In this document: one piece after another, positions 33,766 to 46,326 of the stretch
Layout of the letters: each line of letters begins with the position of its first letter
Numbering within the stretch: the stretch's first letter is position 1
NCBI GenBank assembly: GCA_018398765.1
Contig: JAHBMJ010004668.1
Span: 1 to 64,000 of the forward strand
Length of the DNA: 64,000 bases
Direction of reading: 5' to 3'
Source of the DNA: Chromera velia
Lineage: Eukaryota > Sar > Chromeraceae
Position numbers and translations under genes: made by a program
The notes under the pieces: generated by a model
Databases searched by the model: none
What the model was told of the DNA's origin: nothing
What the model saw: the letters and a program-made list of their open reading frames with translations, nothing else

Positions 33766-36120
33766 AGGCAGCGGGCCTAGCTACATGTCTGTCTGTTTGG
33801 TTGTGTGTGCCAAAGTGCTCTCTCGTCATGGGTGCCGTGCCTTTTTCTTTTTCATTGACCATGCGTTTTCTTTCGGTCATCTGTTGTTCCCGTCTCTTTT
33901 TTGTTCTTCCTCCCTTCCCTTCCCCTCCCTTCTCTTCCCTCTTTTCTTTGCCACTTTCTTTTGCGTCAGGACTTCTATGGTGCCGTTTTTTCCTTCCCCT
34001 ACAGAAAGAGCTCTTCGTTTGTTGTTCCTTCTCGACACCCTTCAATGTGGGTGTGTGTTCTGTCTCGAGGCCCATTCATGCGTGGGGAGATGGTGCATGA
34101 GTGAGCAGAGGTCGGAGGAGCAAAGAGGGAGGGGCAGGAGAAAGACACCTTGTAGGGGCGCTGTGTGTGTGTGTGGGTGGATGTGTGTGGGTGGGTGTGG
34201 CTGTGTATTCTAGATGTCTCAAGGGAAGGTGTCCTCGATTCGAAAGGGGGGGGAGGGGCATTCAAATGGGCAAGGAAAGTAAGGCAGCTAAAAAGAGAAA
34301 CAACGGTCGAGGTGACTTGATAGGAGGGGGACGCAGAAAAGAAAGCCCGTGTTGGGTCGATGCGGGTTTTAGATCTAGACGAGTGTGTGCACGAATGTAC
34401 GAGCTTATGTCTTTCTTTTTCTCTCGTCTCCCTTCGCCTCTATTCTTTCGTTGTCTCTTTTTCTTTCCTTTTCTTTTCTGGACTGGTGACGGATCTGCTC
34501 TCTTTCATTTCTTTCCTTCTTTTTTCGGTCTCTCTTCCTTCCGATTTTGATTTCTTGCGTGGGTCGATTTCCCTTCTCTTTTCTGTTGCTCCCCTGCCTG
34601 TCGGTGTGGTTGGTTGTCTGCCGGGCTGCCTATTTGCCTGTTCTTTCTGATGTGTGGCTCTAGGGATTCCGGTGGTGTGACCTCGGGATACGCTTTCGTT
34701 TCCCTTTCCTTCTCTGCTCTTCTCGATACTTCCCTCTTGTGCAGCCAGACTGCATTGACAGGGAAGGGGAAAAACTAACCTGAGATCAACAGAAGAGAGA
34801 GAGGGACAGGTCGAGGAAGACGCATGAGGCGCCACGGGCATGAGCGTGTGAGTTAACTTCCGGAGAAGTAAAATCGAAGCGGGTCAAATCGACACTATCG
34901 GGAGGGGATTTTTGGGTGCATGGGCACTGTCTGTTTTTCTTCCCTTCTTTTCTTGTATTAGCTGACATTAGCTGTTTTTCCGTCAATCCGTCTCTCCTCC
35001 GCTCCGTCCTCGAGTGAGCCTTCTCGATCAGGAGCATTCTTTTCCTCTCTTTCTTTCTTTCTTTCTTTCTCTTTCTTTCATGGTGTGCTGTTCTGATCAT
35101 CTGTGTTTTGGCGATGAAGAGAAGGACAAGTGTGTGGAGGGACACCTTCAGAAAAGAATGCAGAAAGAACGGAAAGAATCGTCTCTCTTTTGAGAGAAAG
35201 ACACTGATCTGATCGTGCGCCTGTGTTGTTTAATTCCCTCTGTGTGTGTCTGTGTGCGTCGACTGGTGGCCTGAGGGGGCGCGAGGCTGTAAAGTGATCG
35301 ATGCGTTTCCGTTCTTTCCTTCACTGTGGAGATAAGGGAGGTAAGTTTTTTCGTTAGTCAGCCAGATTCTTCGAAGGGACAATGACACATAGAGAGAGAG
35401 GGAGGGAGGGAGGTAGGAAAAGGGGCCAATGTCGGTAGGTCACCTGCGGGTGACGTGCATGCAGGTATGTCGGTGGGAAGCACGGTTTGAATACGTATTG
35501 GTTCTGTTGATTCTTTTATGTATTTTTTCGAAAAGCGGTCCTCGAGGCACCGTTCCTTTCTTTCTCCTTTTTTCCTTACCTGTTTCGTTCCTTTCTTCCC
35601 TTTTCCATTGGTCATGCGTCGAGTTCCTCAGGGAATTTTCTCACTCCCCCCCACCCGCTTCCTCTCCCGTTTCTGAACATCAAAAAAAAGCTTCAAGAAA
35701 GCCCCACTCGATCACTCGATCATATGCGTGCAAGTGTCCGTGGTTGCTTTGTTGTGCCTTGCATAACTTTCTTTGAGTGTGAGTGCTTTCTTTCTTTGCA
35801 CAGATGTGAGAGTTTTATGCGCCTGAATGGTTCCTTCGTGCTTCATTGTTCTCTGTTTCCTCTCAGTTTGAGTCTGTGACTGTGTGGATGTGTATGTATA
35901 CAAAGATGCATGCTCTTGCTTGTGTTGTGTGCTCTTGCTTGTGCTGTGTGCCCACAATGGCTTGAACACTGAAGACGTCCATTCGATCTCTTTTTTAAAT
36001 GCAGAAGACAGTACTATTTTTGGAATCGACTCAGATTAACATGAAGGGACAGTGACATGAAAGGTTGACAAAGGTTGACCGCCTTAGTACCGATCTGGTA
36101 ATCAGTACGGCTGACGCGTA
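33766..36120. repeat. Segmental duplication, copy A
   Basis: Direct repeat of 42846-44646. Shared landmarks, in order: agctacatgt (33779/42860), a block starting gggtgccgtgcc (33829/42921), the pair ctgttctgatcatctgtg, the block cgtcgactggtggcctgagg (35257/43800), agccagattcttcgaaggg (35359/43902), and a last shared stretch ending cagtacggctgac. Copy A is about 2.35 kb and keeps roughly 610 bases (34250-34860) missing in copy B. No gene is evident inside it; open frames are pyrimidine-rich and differ between the copies. Confidence 0.9.
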
Positions 36121-36481
36121 CAGACGGTACAGTTCGATGCTGAGTTCGTCGCTCGATCGATAGCTTTTGAAACAAAGCGGTGTTAGTGGCATCCAGTTAT
36201 GAGGCTGGGCCATGAAGCCGAAAGAGCCTTCATAAGAATCATCATCACTAAGATTGCGATGATTGCTAGGATGATTGGTTGGTCTGTAGGTCATAATACA
36301 TGCATGTTAATCTAGATAATAATATACTGTGATTATGAGGACAGGAATTCATTTACATGTCAGTTGATGATGACAGTGTGTTATCGATTCGAAATCCGAA
36401 TGTTAATCATGCAATACCAGGTATAACATTGATTTAGATGTCTACCTTCATATTCATAACTTTTTTTTGAATGAATTCATT

Positions 36482-36540
36482 ACTGATTGATTGATTGATT
36501 GATTGATTGATTGCTAGATTGATTGATTGATTGATTGAAT
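36482..36540. repeat. TTGA tetranucleotide array
   Basis: Fourteen or so ATTG units with one interruption (gctag). Confidence 0.95.
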
Positions 36541-36814
36541 GATACTATCATAAGTTAAATACCCTGCAAAATACTGTAAAATAATTTATTGCCAGAATCA
36601 TTGGCATGTGCATCTACAAACAAATCCAGAAACGAATATAATTGAATTTATATTAAATTATATGAATTTATATGAATTTGAGACAATAATTTTGAGTGAC
36701 TTTTGAGAATTTAGTAGTTGTATGTTAACTACTCAATCATGCATAGTTTTGTCTAGAGTTACTTAGAGAAGCTTATAGTCTCTAACAGTCTGAGCAGTCT
36801 CTAATTAAAACCAA

Positions 36815-36924
36815 AGACAAATGACAACCCATCCTTACAATTAATTGTAGACAAAAGGAGCAAGCCGCCGCAGCTTAGCCTGCTTCCACATGATCATCAG
36901 CCACCACAACCCTCCGCAGCCTAG
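36815..36924. repeat. Dispersed repeat family 1, copy 1
   Basis: About 110 bases closely related to 49161-49268. Both run from agacaaatgacaaccc (or its variant) through ccgccgcagcttagcctgct to accctccgcagccta. Both sit in AT-rich DNA. It has no coding potential and could be part of a MITE or SINE. Confidence 0.85.
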
Positions 36925-37033
36925 GGAGTTAGGATGCTGTTGTACGTTTGAAGAAAGGATAAGAAAGGCACTTGCGAAAAAAGAAGGTCAGGCCCGGCGC
37001 TTTCATTCGACCGGCCTGCACGTCCATTTTGGG

Positions 37034-37051
37034 TCGCGCGCGCCGCCGCGG
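37034..37051. promoter_or_regulatory. GC-box-like element upstream of the LRR gene
   Basis: Alternating CGCGCG followed by ccgccgcgg in a strongly AT-rich setting, about 400 bases before the first LRR-gene ATG. Similar GCGCGC runs occur in both divergent promoters of this window. Function is inferred from position only. Confidence 0.3.
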
Positions 37052-37934
37052 TTTTGCTTGGTTTTAATGTCTACCTTTAATGTTAAAAAAAAAAACAATT
37101 GCTTGCGCAGCGCGTGGATTGTGCATGATTGTGCAGCCTCATTTCATTTGGAGTCTGAATGCTTCGTCTCTCTCAAAAATCCGATTGAGAGACTCAGAGA
37201 GAGTCAGAATCTTTGTCACTGTCCATCACAAGCAGATTTAGAGATCGATGACACAGTGGATACGACTCGTAGCACGAGCTGCGCTTGAGCCTATTTGGTA
37301 CTTTCGAAGGTTCCTTGATGAATTCTGGACTTTCTTTTCTGGAACAGGGGAAATTGTAGCTGCTCTGTGAGGGACATAGAGTTTCATTCAATCTGTCCGC
37401 AATCATATACATAAAAGTCGTGTAGTCGGAATCTTTCTGCACTGTTGGCAATGATGAGTCAGGGAGGACGAAATTCCGCCCTTCCCGGAGCGATTGGTGG
37501 GGAGAATCCGAAGAGTAGAGGAAACTCGGAGACGGACATGGAGGAGACGGGGCAAGTGTGGATTCGAGAGACCAGGGCCTGAATTTCTTCATGCATCGGA
37601 TGAAGCTGAATCCTCAGGTTGGTCCGTCGCCGGGAAGCATTTTTTTTTCTCTCTCTCTCTCTCTTGTTTCTTTTTCGGTGTCGAGGTCTTCGCACAGAAA
37701 GGGAGCAGAGGGCAATTGTCGAATACACGATCTCTCTTTCCTACAGACTTGACTGAAGTTACCGCTGCACAAATTGACGCAGGACGGTGCGTGCTCTCTC
37801 CTCGCTTGCCTCTCGTTCTTGTCAGCCTATGCGGTCCCCAGGCGCGTTGTCTCCATTTCTTCCTTCTCCTTCCTGATGAGGACTCACAACCTCTCTCTGT
37901 CGTTCTTCCCCCCCTTCCCCCCCCCTGTTCCCTC

Positions 37935-37942
37935 TGTCTGTG

Positions 37943-37978
<36 letters not shown>
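37935..37978. repeat. TGTC tetranucleotide array in an LRR-gene intron
   Basis: About ten TGTC units between the probable second and third exons. Confidence 0.93.
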
Positions 37979-39889
37979 ATGAAGAAAAGAAGGGAGAAGA
38001 AGAAACATATAGTCTGTCTCGCAGTCGCTCTCCGACCTGGCAACACAGAGGGAATCCTTCGGGCTTGCCTGGCTGAGTGCGTTCCTGAAGACCAAAGTCA
38101 GTCAGTCAGTCAGTCGGTCATTCACAGTCTTGGTGGGCGCACACTCGAAATTGGAATTGAGCCGAATTACCCTTGCAAACCGACGGCTTTCCCCTGAGCG
38201 CTTGGGACCGGGACCTCCCTTCTTCGTATGGGCACACTCTTTCCATCTGTTCCAACGCCTTTCTCTCAGTTGCAATTTTTCAGAATCGATACGACCGCCC
38301 CAGTAAAAGAAGAGAGTGAGAAGGCCCTGATATAAATCTTCTTCATTCTTCCACTCCCACTGTGTGCAGGAACGAAACAAAGACAAGAAGATTCCCTTCG
38401 AATTTCCTCGCGGTCTCGATCTCTCAGGTGAGATGACTAAGTGCAGCACCGTGAGACAGGCGGAAAGAAAAAGTCTGTCGTTTCTCTTTTCGGGGGAAGA
38501 GAAAATTGACGAGCGCGTTACAGCAACTGACTTGACGGGCGCCTGCCTGTTCATATGTATCACCGCCCTCCTTCGACTTTTAAATTTGATGAAGTGGCAC
38601 AAAGGTCTACTCATGTCCTGACAAAGCAAGAGACCGGCGGTCTGTGCAGAGAACATTTTTGCAAATTCGGTCAAGGCGGAAGCGGCAGGAGAGGACTGCC
38701 CTGAATTCTTTTTCTATTTCATTGATCCCTTCGTTCTCCATTCACTTTTTTCTTCTTCTCTTTTTGCCTTCATCCAGTCACCTTCCCTATCCCCTCTCCT
38801 CTCGTTTCTCTTTGCAGGCGTGCGCCGCTTGTCCCCAGAGGAAATCTATGTTCTTTTGAATGCCCTCGCTTCCTCCGTTGAGGAGATCAAATTGGGTGAG
38901 TAAGGGTGAGGGAGTCTCTGTTGTCTTCTCAGCTGCGTCACCGTCTGTCTGCGCTCTGTGTTCTTGTCACCATGCCAAGGTTTTGTTCCGACCTCCTTTC
39001 TGGTTGTGTCCGTGGGGCGTCTCATCGGCATTGCCAATCAAGCAGCCAGGGGAATTGCACTGTGCATGCGCACGCACACGCACAGCTTTGTGCATGCGTC
39101 CCTAAACACCCAGAATGGTGATTCGCATAGTTTTCATGAGAGAAGTATGTGTTCTTTTGCTTTGTAGTGCCTGTAGGTAGAGAGAATCACCCGGTCACAT
39201 GATCGATCAAAACGTTCGACCAACCGGCCCTGTGTGCAGACGCTCGGGCCGTCAGAGGACGTGCCCTTGCTCTTCTTCTCAACTTCTTGAAACGAGTGGC
39301 ATCTGGGAGAGAAGGGAAAACGGAGGCCCCCCGACTCAAGAGCTTCACATTTGCAGGTGGGTTGGGCAAGTTTGAAGCGGTGAACAAGGGAGGGAAGGAG
39401 AGCTTTGTTCTCCCACCATGAGAAGGATCAGCTTTCAGTTTGCGTGGATGATCGAGGCACTCCGTTCGTTGCCTGTTTCGTTTATCCATGCGCATGACGG
39501 CGTCGATCTATGGCTCCCTCCACCTTGTGTGTACGTGCATCTCTCTCCGGCCCCACACTTAATCAACAATGCACGACCATGTATGGAAGGATCTAAGGAT
39601 CGAATCTGCATGCAGAGAACTCCATGGGACCCGAGGAGGCCTCTCAGGTCTTGCCGCTCCTTTTGCCTTCTTTGGAACACCTCTGCTTGAAGGGTCCGTC
39701 AGTTACATGCATGTCCATTCATTCATCAAAGTCAGCGAAAAAGTGGACCTAGGTGCGAGAGCGATCGGTAGGACAGTTAGAGGTTGAGATCCGCGTCCTC
39801 TTGAGTATTTATGTGCAGACGAATGGAGTGGAGTGCAAAGCATCAAAATGCAGTGGGGTGGGAGAAATAAAGGTCTTGGAGGCAGCGAG

Positions 39890-39894
39890 GGAGG

Positions 39895-39940
<46 letters not shown>

Positions 39941-39942
39941 AA
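39890..39942. repeat. AG dinucleotide run in the long LRR-gene intron
   Basis: GA repeat of about 50 bases in the 1.17 kb intron 39357-40528. Confidence 0.93.
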
Positions 39943-42845
39943 ACCTTTGTGAATGGAAAGTGCTTTTAAAGAGTCCGTGAGGCAATAACAGAGTCAGATA
40001 GAGGGGCAGCAAGACAGAGGCGTCGAGCTCAAAAAAGAATCGAAGAGGCTTTCACGCAGCTGGAAAAATAAGAAAACAGAGTAATGATCAGACAAGCAAG
40101 TAAGCAGGCAAATGTACAGGCACCCGGACAAACATGAGGGCAAACGTAAATTGATAAACAGAGACATTCACGGATCGAGTGAATTTTTCATGCACGTTCC
40201 TAGATATTTCATGAAGGAGAATCTCTCACGTACAAATGCTCCTATGCTCTTTTGGCTGCTCCCACTTCAATCGTTGGATAGATGGAGGATTTGTTCAGGA
40301 AGGTCCTTTCGTCTCAGTCAGTTAACTTCGATCATCTCGCAATTTCACCGTTGTATCTGTTTTGCTCTTTCATCTCTTCTTTGTCGATGGATCGGATGGA
40401 GCGACTTCTTTCACTGCATATAATGTAATTTCGTTTCTTCTCCATGATCCGACATACTAATGCAACCTGCATTGCGTTGCGCAATCTGGCCTGATCGATG
40501 GTCCTGCATGGGTCTCTGCTGCCTTCAGGCAACCCTCTCGGCTCTGAGGGAATCCGAGCAGTGGCTCAGGGGGTCAAAGAGGGGAATGCTGCCTCCCTCC
40601 GTGTGCTTGACCTTGAGGTGACTGGCCTCGAGAAAGAGGGACTGGAGACATTGTGCGAGGCTATGAGGGAGAAGTCTATGAAAGTGGAGACTTTGAATCT
40701 TTGTGGGAACAAAATTGGGGGGGTGGAGGAAATGCAGGGGCTCTGTTCGGTTTTGTGTGTGAATTCTCTGCCGTCCTTCCGTGAGAGAGATTCTGGTGCG
40801 AGAGTGCAGGAAGGATGACTGATGAGAAGGTGAAGCCTCTGACAGAGGCGATGGCAAAGAAGGACCTCTAAAATTTGGAGGTGCTAGACTTGGGAGGGAA
40901 TGAATTTGAGGGTAGGTTTCTGGGTGATTTGGGAGGGGTTCTTCGCGCAGAGGGGGTCCCTCGTCTGAGGGAGTTGAGAGTGAATGATGCTCGGCGTATA
41001 AGCCTAGCCGGAAACGAATTCGTGGGGGCATTCCTTGGCGCTCTGAGCGCTCCCGAGTGCCCACCCGACCTGTGTGTGTGGGGTGTCTGCTTATTCCCTT
41101 CGTCTCTCAACGAAGAGGACGTGAGGGCACTCGGTGCGTGCAGATACTCCTCTATTCGCACACTAAACCTCTGCCTCTATTCCAATCAAGTGACGCTGTT
41201 CCTTGAAGAGATGAAGAACGCAGATAAGGGGCCCAAGTATGAGACGCTTGACTTGCATCTGTATTTTGAGGAGAATGCAAACCAGGGGCTTAGGTTGGTT
41301 GGGGAGGCAATTGAAAGGGGGCATTTTTGCTGCGTCCGAAAGCTGAGGGTCGAGGAGGAGGAGGAGGAGAATATCGAGGAGGGAAAGTCCGTGTTGTTCT
41401 CTTCCCTCAAGTCAAACAAAACTTCCCATGCTTTCTGAATTCGTAAAGCTGGGTTCCCCCTTGACAGTCGCAGACATCACCCGATTTGCTGAAGCAGTCA
41501 GAGTCGGGAGTCTATCCGGCCTGCGGGTGCTAGAGCTGGTAGGGGTGTCGGAGTCGGATGACGAATGGTTCGGTTCTGAAGGGATGGAGGCCCTGATGGG
41601 GTCAGTGGTGGAGAGTGAGGAGGGGTTGCCGTTTTTGGAGAAACTTCGTTTGCCTCATACAAGAGCAGGAGAAGGAGGGGTATCATTGGGGGGAGCTCTG
41701 ATGTCTGGAAAGTTACCCAAACTTTCGGACATTGATTTGTCAAATTCGCGTCTCACCGATGAAGGTCTTAGGGGGTTGCGTCATGCAGTGAGGGAGGGGG
41801 GGCTTGTCGGTGTCGCCTCCCTCAATCTGAGCGGAAACGAAGGCATTGAAAAAGAGTCATGGGAAGGATTCATGAGAGAGATTGCGCAGAGTGAGAGGGG
41901 TATGCCGAAATTAAAGTTTTTGGACCTTTCTGAAACGAGAGCAGACTCTGTCGGGGGTGCTTTGTCAGTCGCCCTCGCCTCCGGTAAGCTTCCCTCTTTG
42001 GATGCGTTGGGAATTCGTTCGTTTGGCCTTGATGAGACGGGGGTGGGTGATCTGGGAGAGGCGGTGAGGGCGGGGGGGTGGCCATCTGGTTTCACAGAAA
42101 TCGGGTTTACCCTCGACCAAACCCAGTCGGACGTCAACCTAGACGAACTGATCAGAGCGATCGGAGAGAGTGAGATCGGCCTGCCGTCATTTATGCCCCG
42201 TCTGAATCTTTTCGGGGGACGTCTGAGTGAGGAGGCGCTTGCCTCTCTTGCCGCAAATGGGGGGGGGGGCGTCTGGGGGCAAACTTTCGCACCTGAAATA
42301 TCTCTACCTCTCTAGATGCGGGCTTGATGCTAGGCTAAGGAGGCTGGGGGAGGTGTTCTCCGCGCATGAGTGCAGAGAGCTGGAAGGAATCGACCTCAAT
42401 TTTAACCGAATCAGCATTGAGGGTCTTTCGGCCTTTCTCGAGGCTCTGAGCCCCCAATCACTACCGAAACTTAGACACTTGGGCTTTCTCACGCAGAAGA
42501 GGGAGGAACCTGGTTTCACAGAGCATTTAGAGTTCATACCAGATTCTGCCGTTGCCTCTCTGCAAGCAGCCGCCCATAGAAACGGGAAGCTGCTGAAGTG
42601 GAGGTGATGGCAGGCAGGACGCCGGGATGGGTGGGTGGGAGACAATGGAGAGCTCAGGGCAGGCGGGGGTAGAGTTAACCGTTCCACCATGCATTCCCGC
42701 ACGGGGTGCAATAAGATTGATGCGTAGAAGGCCTCCGTTTGGAAGGGGTCACGGGTGAGGGCGATCGAGCGTATTACTGAAGGGCTAGTATGGCCTGAAG
42801 TTGAGTACGGGGGCCGTACGTGTGGTTGGTTTTCTTCGTTCCTTC

Positions 42846-44646
42846 AAGGCAGCGAGCCTACCTAGCTACATGTGCGTTTGGATGTATGTTTCAGACCAAA
42901 GTCACTGTGCTCTCTTATCACGGGTGCCGTGCCTTTTTCTTTTTCATTGACCATGCGTTTTCTTTCGGTCATCTGTTGTTCCCGTCTCTTTTCTATGCTT
43001 CCTCCCTTCCCTGCTCCCTCTTTTCATTTCCACGTTCTTTTGCGCCAGGACTTCTTTGGTGTCCTTCTTGCCTTCCCTGACATAAAGAGCTCTCTGTTTG
43101 TTGTTCCTTCTGGACAGTCTCCGGTTTGTGTCTCTGTGTGTGTGTGTGTGTATGTGTGTGTATGTGTGTATGTGTGTGTATGTGTGTATGTGTGTGTGTT
43201 CTGTCTCGAGGCTCAGTCATGCGTGGGGAGATGGTGCATGAGTGAGCAGAGGTCGGAGGGGCAAAGAGGGAGGGGCAGGAGAAAGAAAAGCTGTGTGTGT
43301 GTATGGGTGTGGGTGTGGGTGTGTATGTCTCAAGGGAGGGTGTCATCGATTCGAATGAGGTGAGTTTTTTGGTTAGTCAGCCAGATTCTTCGAAGGGACA
43401 ATGACACATAGAGAAGTAAAATCGAAGCGGGTCGAATCGACACTATTGGGAGGGGATTTTTGGGTGGGCACTGTCTTCTTTTCTTCCTTTCTTTTCTTGT
43501 ATTAGCTGACATTATCTGTTTTTCCATCGATCCGTCTCTCCTCTGCTCCGTCCTCGAGTGAGCCTTCTCGATCAGGAGCATTCTTTTTCCTCTCTTTCTT
43601 TCTTTCTCTTTCTCTTTCTTTCATGGTGTGCTGTTCTGATCATCTGTGTTTTGGCGATGAAGAGAAGGACAAGTGTGTGCAGGGAAACCATTAGAAAAGA
43701 ATGCAGAAAGAACGGAAAGAATCGTCTCTCTTTTGAGAGAAAGACACTGATCTGATCGTGCGCCTGTGTTGTTTAATTCCCTCTGTGTGTGTCTGTGTGC
43801 GTCGACTGGTGGCCTGAGGGGGCACGAGGCTGTAAAGTGATCGATGCGTTTCCGTTCTTTCCTTCACTGTGGAGATAAGGGAGGTGAGTTTTTTCGTTAG
43901 TCAGCCAGATTCTTCGAAGGGACAATGACACATAGAGAGAGGGAGGTAGGAAAAGAGGGTAATGTCGGTAGGTCACCTGTGGGTGACGTGCATGCAGGGG
44001 TGTCGGTGGGAACTTGAAGCATGGTTTGAATACGTAATGGTTCTGTTGATTTATTTATGTATTTTCCGAAAAGCGGTTTGTCCCACCTTCTCTCGAGGCA
44101 CCGTTCCTTCCTTTCTTTCTCCTTTTTCCCTTACCTGTTTCGTTCCTTTCTTCCCTTTTCCATTGGTCATGCGTCGAGTTCCTCGGGGAATTTTCTCACT
44201 CCCCCCCACCCGCTTCCTCTCCCGTTTCTAAACATCAAATAAAGGCTTCAAAAAAGCCCCACTCGATCACTCGATCATATGCGTGCAAGTGTCTGTGACT
44301 GCTTTGTTGTGCCTTGCATGACCCTCATTGAGTGTGAGTGCTTTCCTTCTTTGCACAGATATGAGAGTTTTATGCGCCTGAATTGTTCCTTCGTCCTTCA
44401 TTGTTCTCTGTTTCCTCTCAGCGTGAGTCTGTGACTGTGTGGATGTGTATATATACAAAGATGCATGCTCTTGCTTGTGCTGTGTGCCCACAATGGCTTG
44501 AACACTGAAGACGTCCATTCGATCTCTTTTTTAAACGCGGAAGACAGTACTATTTTTGGAATCGACTCAGATTAACATGAAGGGACATGAAAGGTTGACA
44601 AAGGTTGACCGTCTACCGATGTTAATCAGTACGGCTGACACGTATA
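42846..44646. repeat. Segmental duplication, copy B
   Basis: Direct repeat of 33766-36120 (see copy A). It is shorter because about 610 bases are missing. At that point (about 43357-43412) it carries about 55 bases that duplicate its own sequence at about 43885-43940. A TG microsatellite (about 43137-43200) expands what is non-repetitive in copy A. Both copies lie in the same orientation and bracket the LRR gene. Confidence 0.9.
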
Positions 44647-44904
44647 TACTTTTATAGGGTATAGGATAGGAAAGGATAGACTATTTGTTCCGTGCCTATC
44701 TGTGCCGCTGTGGTGTGTCCCACACAGTGGTTTCGGCATACTCAGGCAGCCCAGCTAGATACTTTACTTACGCAACGCCATGTGTGGGCAGGGGCCATGA
44801 CTGGATAAACCCTAAACTACAGAATATTTACTTCTGCGTGCATCCACTCTGATCGATCCACCCTAGTTGAAACTCCTTTTCCTTCCTAGCCTGATCTGAC
44901 AGCC

Positions 44905-45905
44905 CCTCGGACATCCAACACGACGTATGGCTGAGAGACGTTGCCGCCCTCCCGGTCCGACTGCTAGGCCTAGGCATCCCCAAACCCACCGAAACAGCGG
45001 ACAGGGACTACAAGACCTCAACCGTAGCCAGTGAAGCGATCACAGAGGCCATCCTTCGAGGAGAGGACATAGACGCAGACGAGCACGTGAAGAGGGGGTA
45101 GAAGGTAAGGGCAGCCCACAAAGAAGCAGTAAAAGAAGCAGTAGAGAAGGGGTAGGAGAGGTTAGGCAGCCAGTCAGGACAGACAGCCAGTGAGGACCAG
45201 TGTGAGGAAGTCAGGCAGTCAAAAGAAAAGAGGCAGTCAGGATGGCTGACGGCCACCCCCCTGAAGGAACACGGAATGAATCTCAGCCCAGACGAATTCC
45301 GGGATACGATGACAATCCGATATCAAGGGAGGGTAGGGGGGGAGAAGAGCAGATGTGAGGGATGTGGGGGAAGGTGGAGTCTGCAACACGCCCTTAACTG
45401 CCCAGTAGGGGGACTGCCCATGCTGCGACATGACGAAGTCAACCGTACGTGGGCGAGTCTAGCAGTGAAAGCATACCCCGCAGGAGCGGTCTATGCAAAG
45501 GAGCCGATCATTAAGGAGGAAGGGGAGGTGCAGGGATGTCTGGCGCTAAGGGGGGACTTCCAAGTCCGGGAGGCCTATGCTCCATAAAGGCTGGCAATTT
45601 TCAATACCAGGGTGATAAACCCACACGCCGCCTCAAGGGAGAAGGTGATCTGGACTCATGCCCTCAAAGCAGCAGCAGAAGAAAAGAAGAGGAAACATGG
45701 GCAGGCAACTATGGACAGAGGGTGCAACTTCATCCCACTCATGAGTATGGTCGACAGGACGATGGAGGGGGAGGCAAAGATGTTCTTGAAGAGGGTGGCA
45801 GAGCGATTGAGTAAGAAATGGGGGCAACACGTGAGCAAGACGTGCGGCAGAATTCGAGCACGACTGCAGATTGCCCACCTGAAAGTGGCAAGCGCATGCA
45901 TTTAG
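44905..45905 (+). mobile_element. Fossil of a retroelement: C-terminal part of a reverse-transcriptase polyprotein
   Basis: Protein-level similarity is to the C-terminal part of a polyprotein family common in corals, algae and fungi. Signs are the block LPVRLLGLGIPKPTE, a cysteine/histidine knuckle CEGCGG...LQHALNCPVGG followed by RHDEVNR, and a conserved tail around VINPHAAS and [10 protein letters not shown]. The reverse transcriptase core itself is not seen in this window, so this is a 5'-truncated remnant. It is broken, with at least three breaks. No terminal repeats were identified, so the class (non-LTR versus tyrosine-recombinase type) is open. Moderately old by appearance. Confidence 0.65.
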
Positions 45906-46326
45906 AAGACCAGAGGAGTGCAGGGGGAGGGCTGGGAGGAAGGAGGAGTAGGCAGTGCACTAGTCATGATTGAGGGGTAGGAAGTACTTAGCAAATGCCG
46001 AAGAAGGCATTCGGATGGAGGAGCGTCAAGTATCAGGTCGCATGAGAGAGAGAGCTAGCAGCGAGAGCAGTAACCAGGACAGAAGGAAGAGACGAAAGAC
46101 GTATAGGCCGGACACTAGGAACAAACTTTAAGTCAATGCTCCCCCCTCGGACAGTCTTTGGACTTTGTACTCGGCCGGTACATCTCTATCCTCTGTAAGT
46201 CCAAATATGTATTCCACGTTAATTTTTTTTATTACTAATTATATTACAATCTGAGATGGAGATGCGAAGTATACGGAATGTAGACAAACGTTCTCCACCC
46301 TCTAAGGGCTTCGCATTCATACTAGC

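Larger units (their letters stand above)
36121..37450. other. AT-rich spacer upstream of the LRR gene
   Basis: Holds a TTGA array, one copy of a dispersed repeat, and a sudden GC-rich patch with gcgcgcgccgccgcgg at 37034-37051 that may mark the start of the LRR promoter. No coding sequence is recognised. Confidence 0.6.
37451..42607 (+). pseudogene. Leucine-rich-repeat protein gene (ribonuclease-inhibitor-like LRRs), broken in the last exon
   Basis: LRR proteins of this type are scaffolds for protein binding; the partner is unknown. Well-phased exons: 38370-38427, 38818-38895, 39240-39356 and 40529 onward. They encode a continuous run from FEFPRGLDLSG through VRRLSPEEIYVLLNALA to NPLGSEGIRAVAQGV. 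Earlier exons near 37451 (ATG) and 37747-37790 are likely, but I cannot fix their ends. From 40529 the repeat unit (LDLS...LTDEGL...L) continues to a stop at 42605-42607, but in several frames: the first frame closes at about 40816; the next holds an in-frame TAA at 40869-40871 inside a normal repeat (AKKDL then NLEVLDLGGNEF); another frame change lies at about 41400-41430; and one at an 11-G run (42259-42269). No GT-AG introns explain these. Four or more lesions point to a pseudogene; part could be assembly error in homopolymers. Confidence 0.8.

Noticed and set aside
34786-35145. Frames inside the segmental duplication that could be a conserved gene
   Set aside because: Corresponding frames in the other copy are shifted or stopped, and composition is pyrimidine-tract driven, so no coding constraint is visible.
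33766-44646. The two direct repeats as the LTRs of one large element with the LRR gene inside
   Set aside because: The enclosed DNA is an intron-containing host-type LRR gene with no element genes. The repeats differ by large internal changes and lack clear shared termini, so a segmental duplication fits better.
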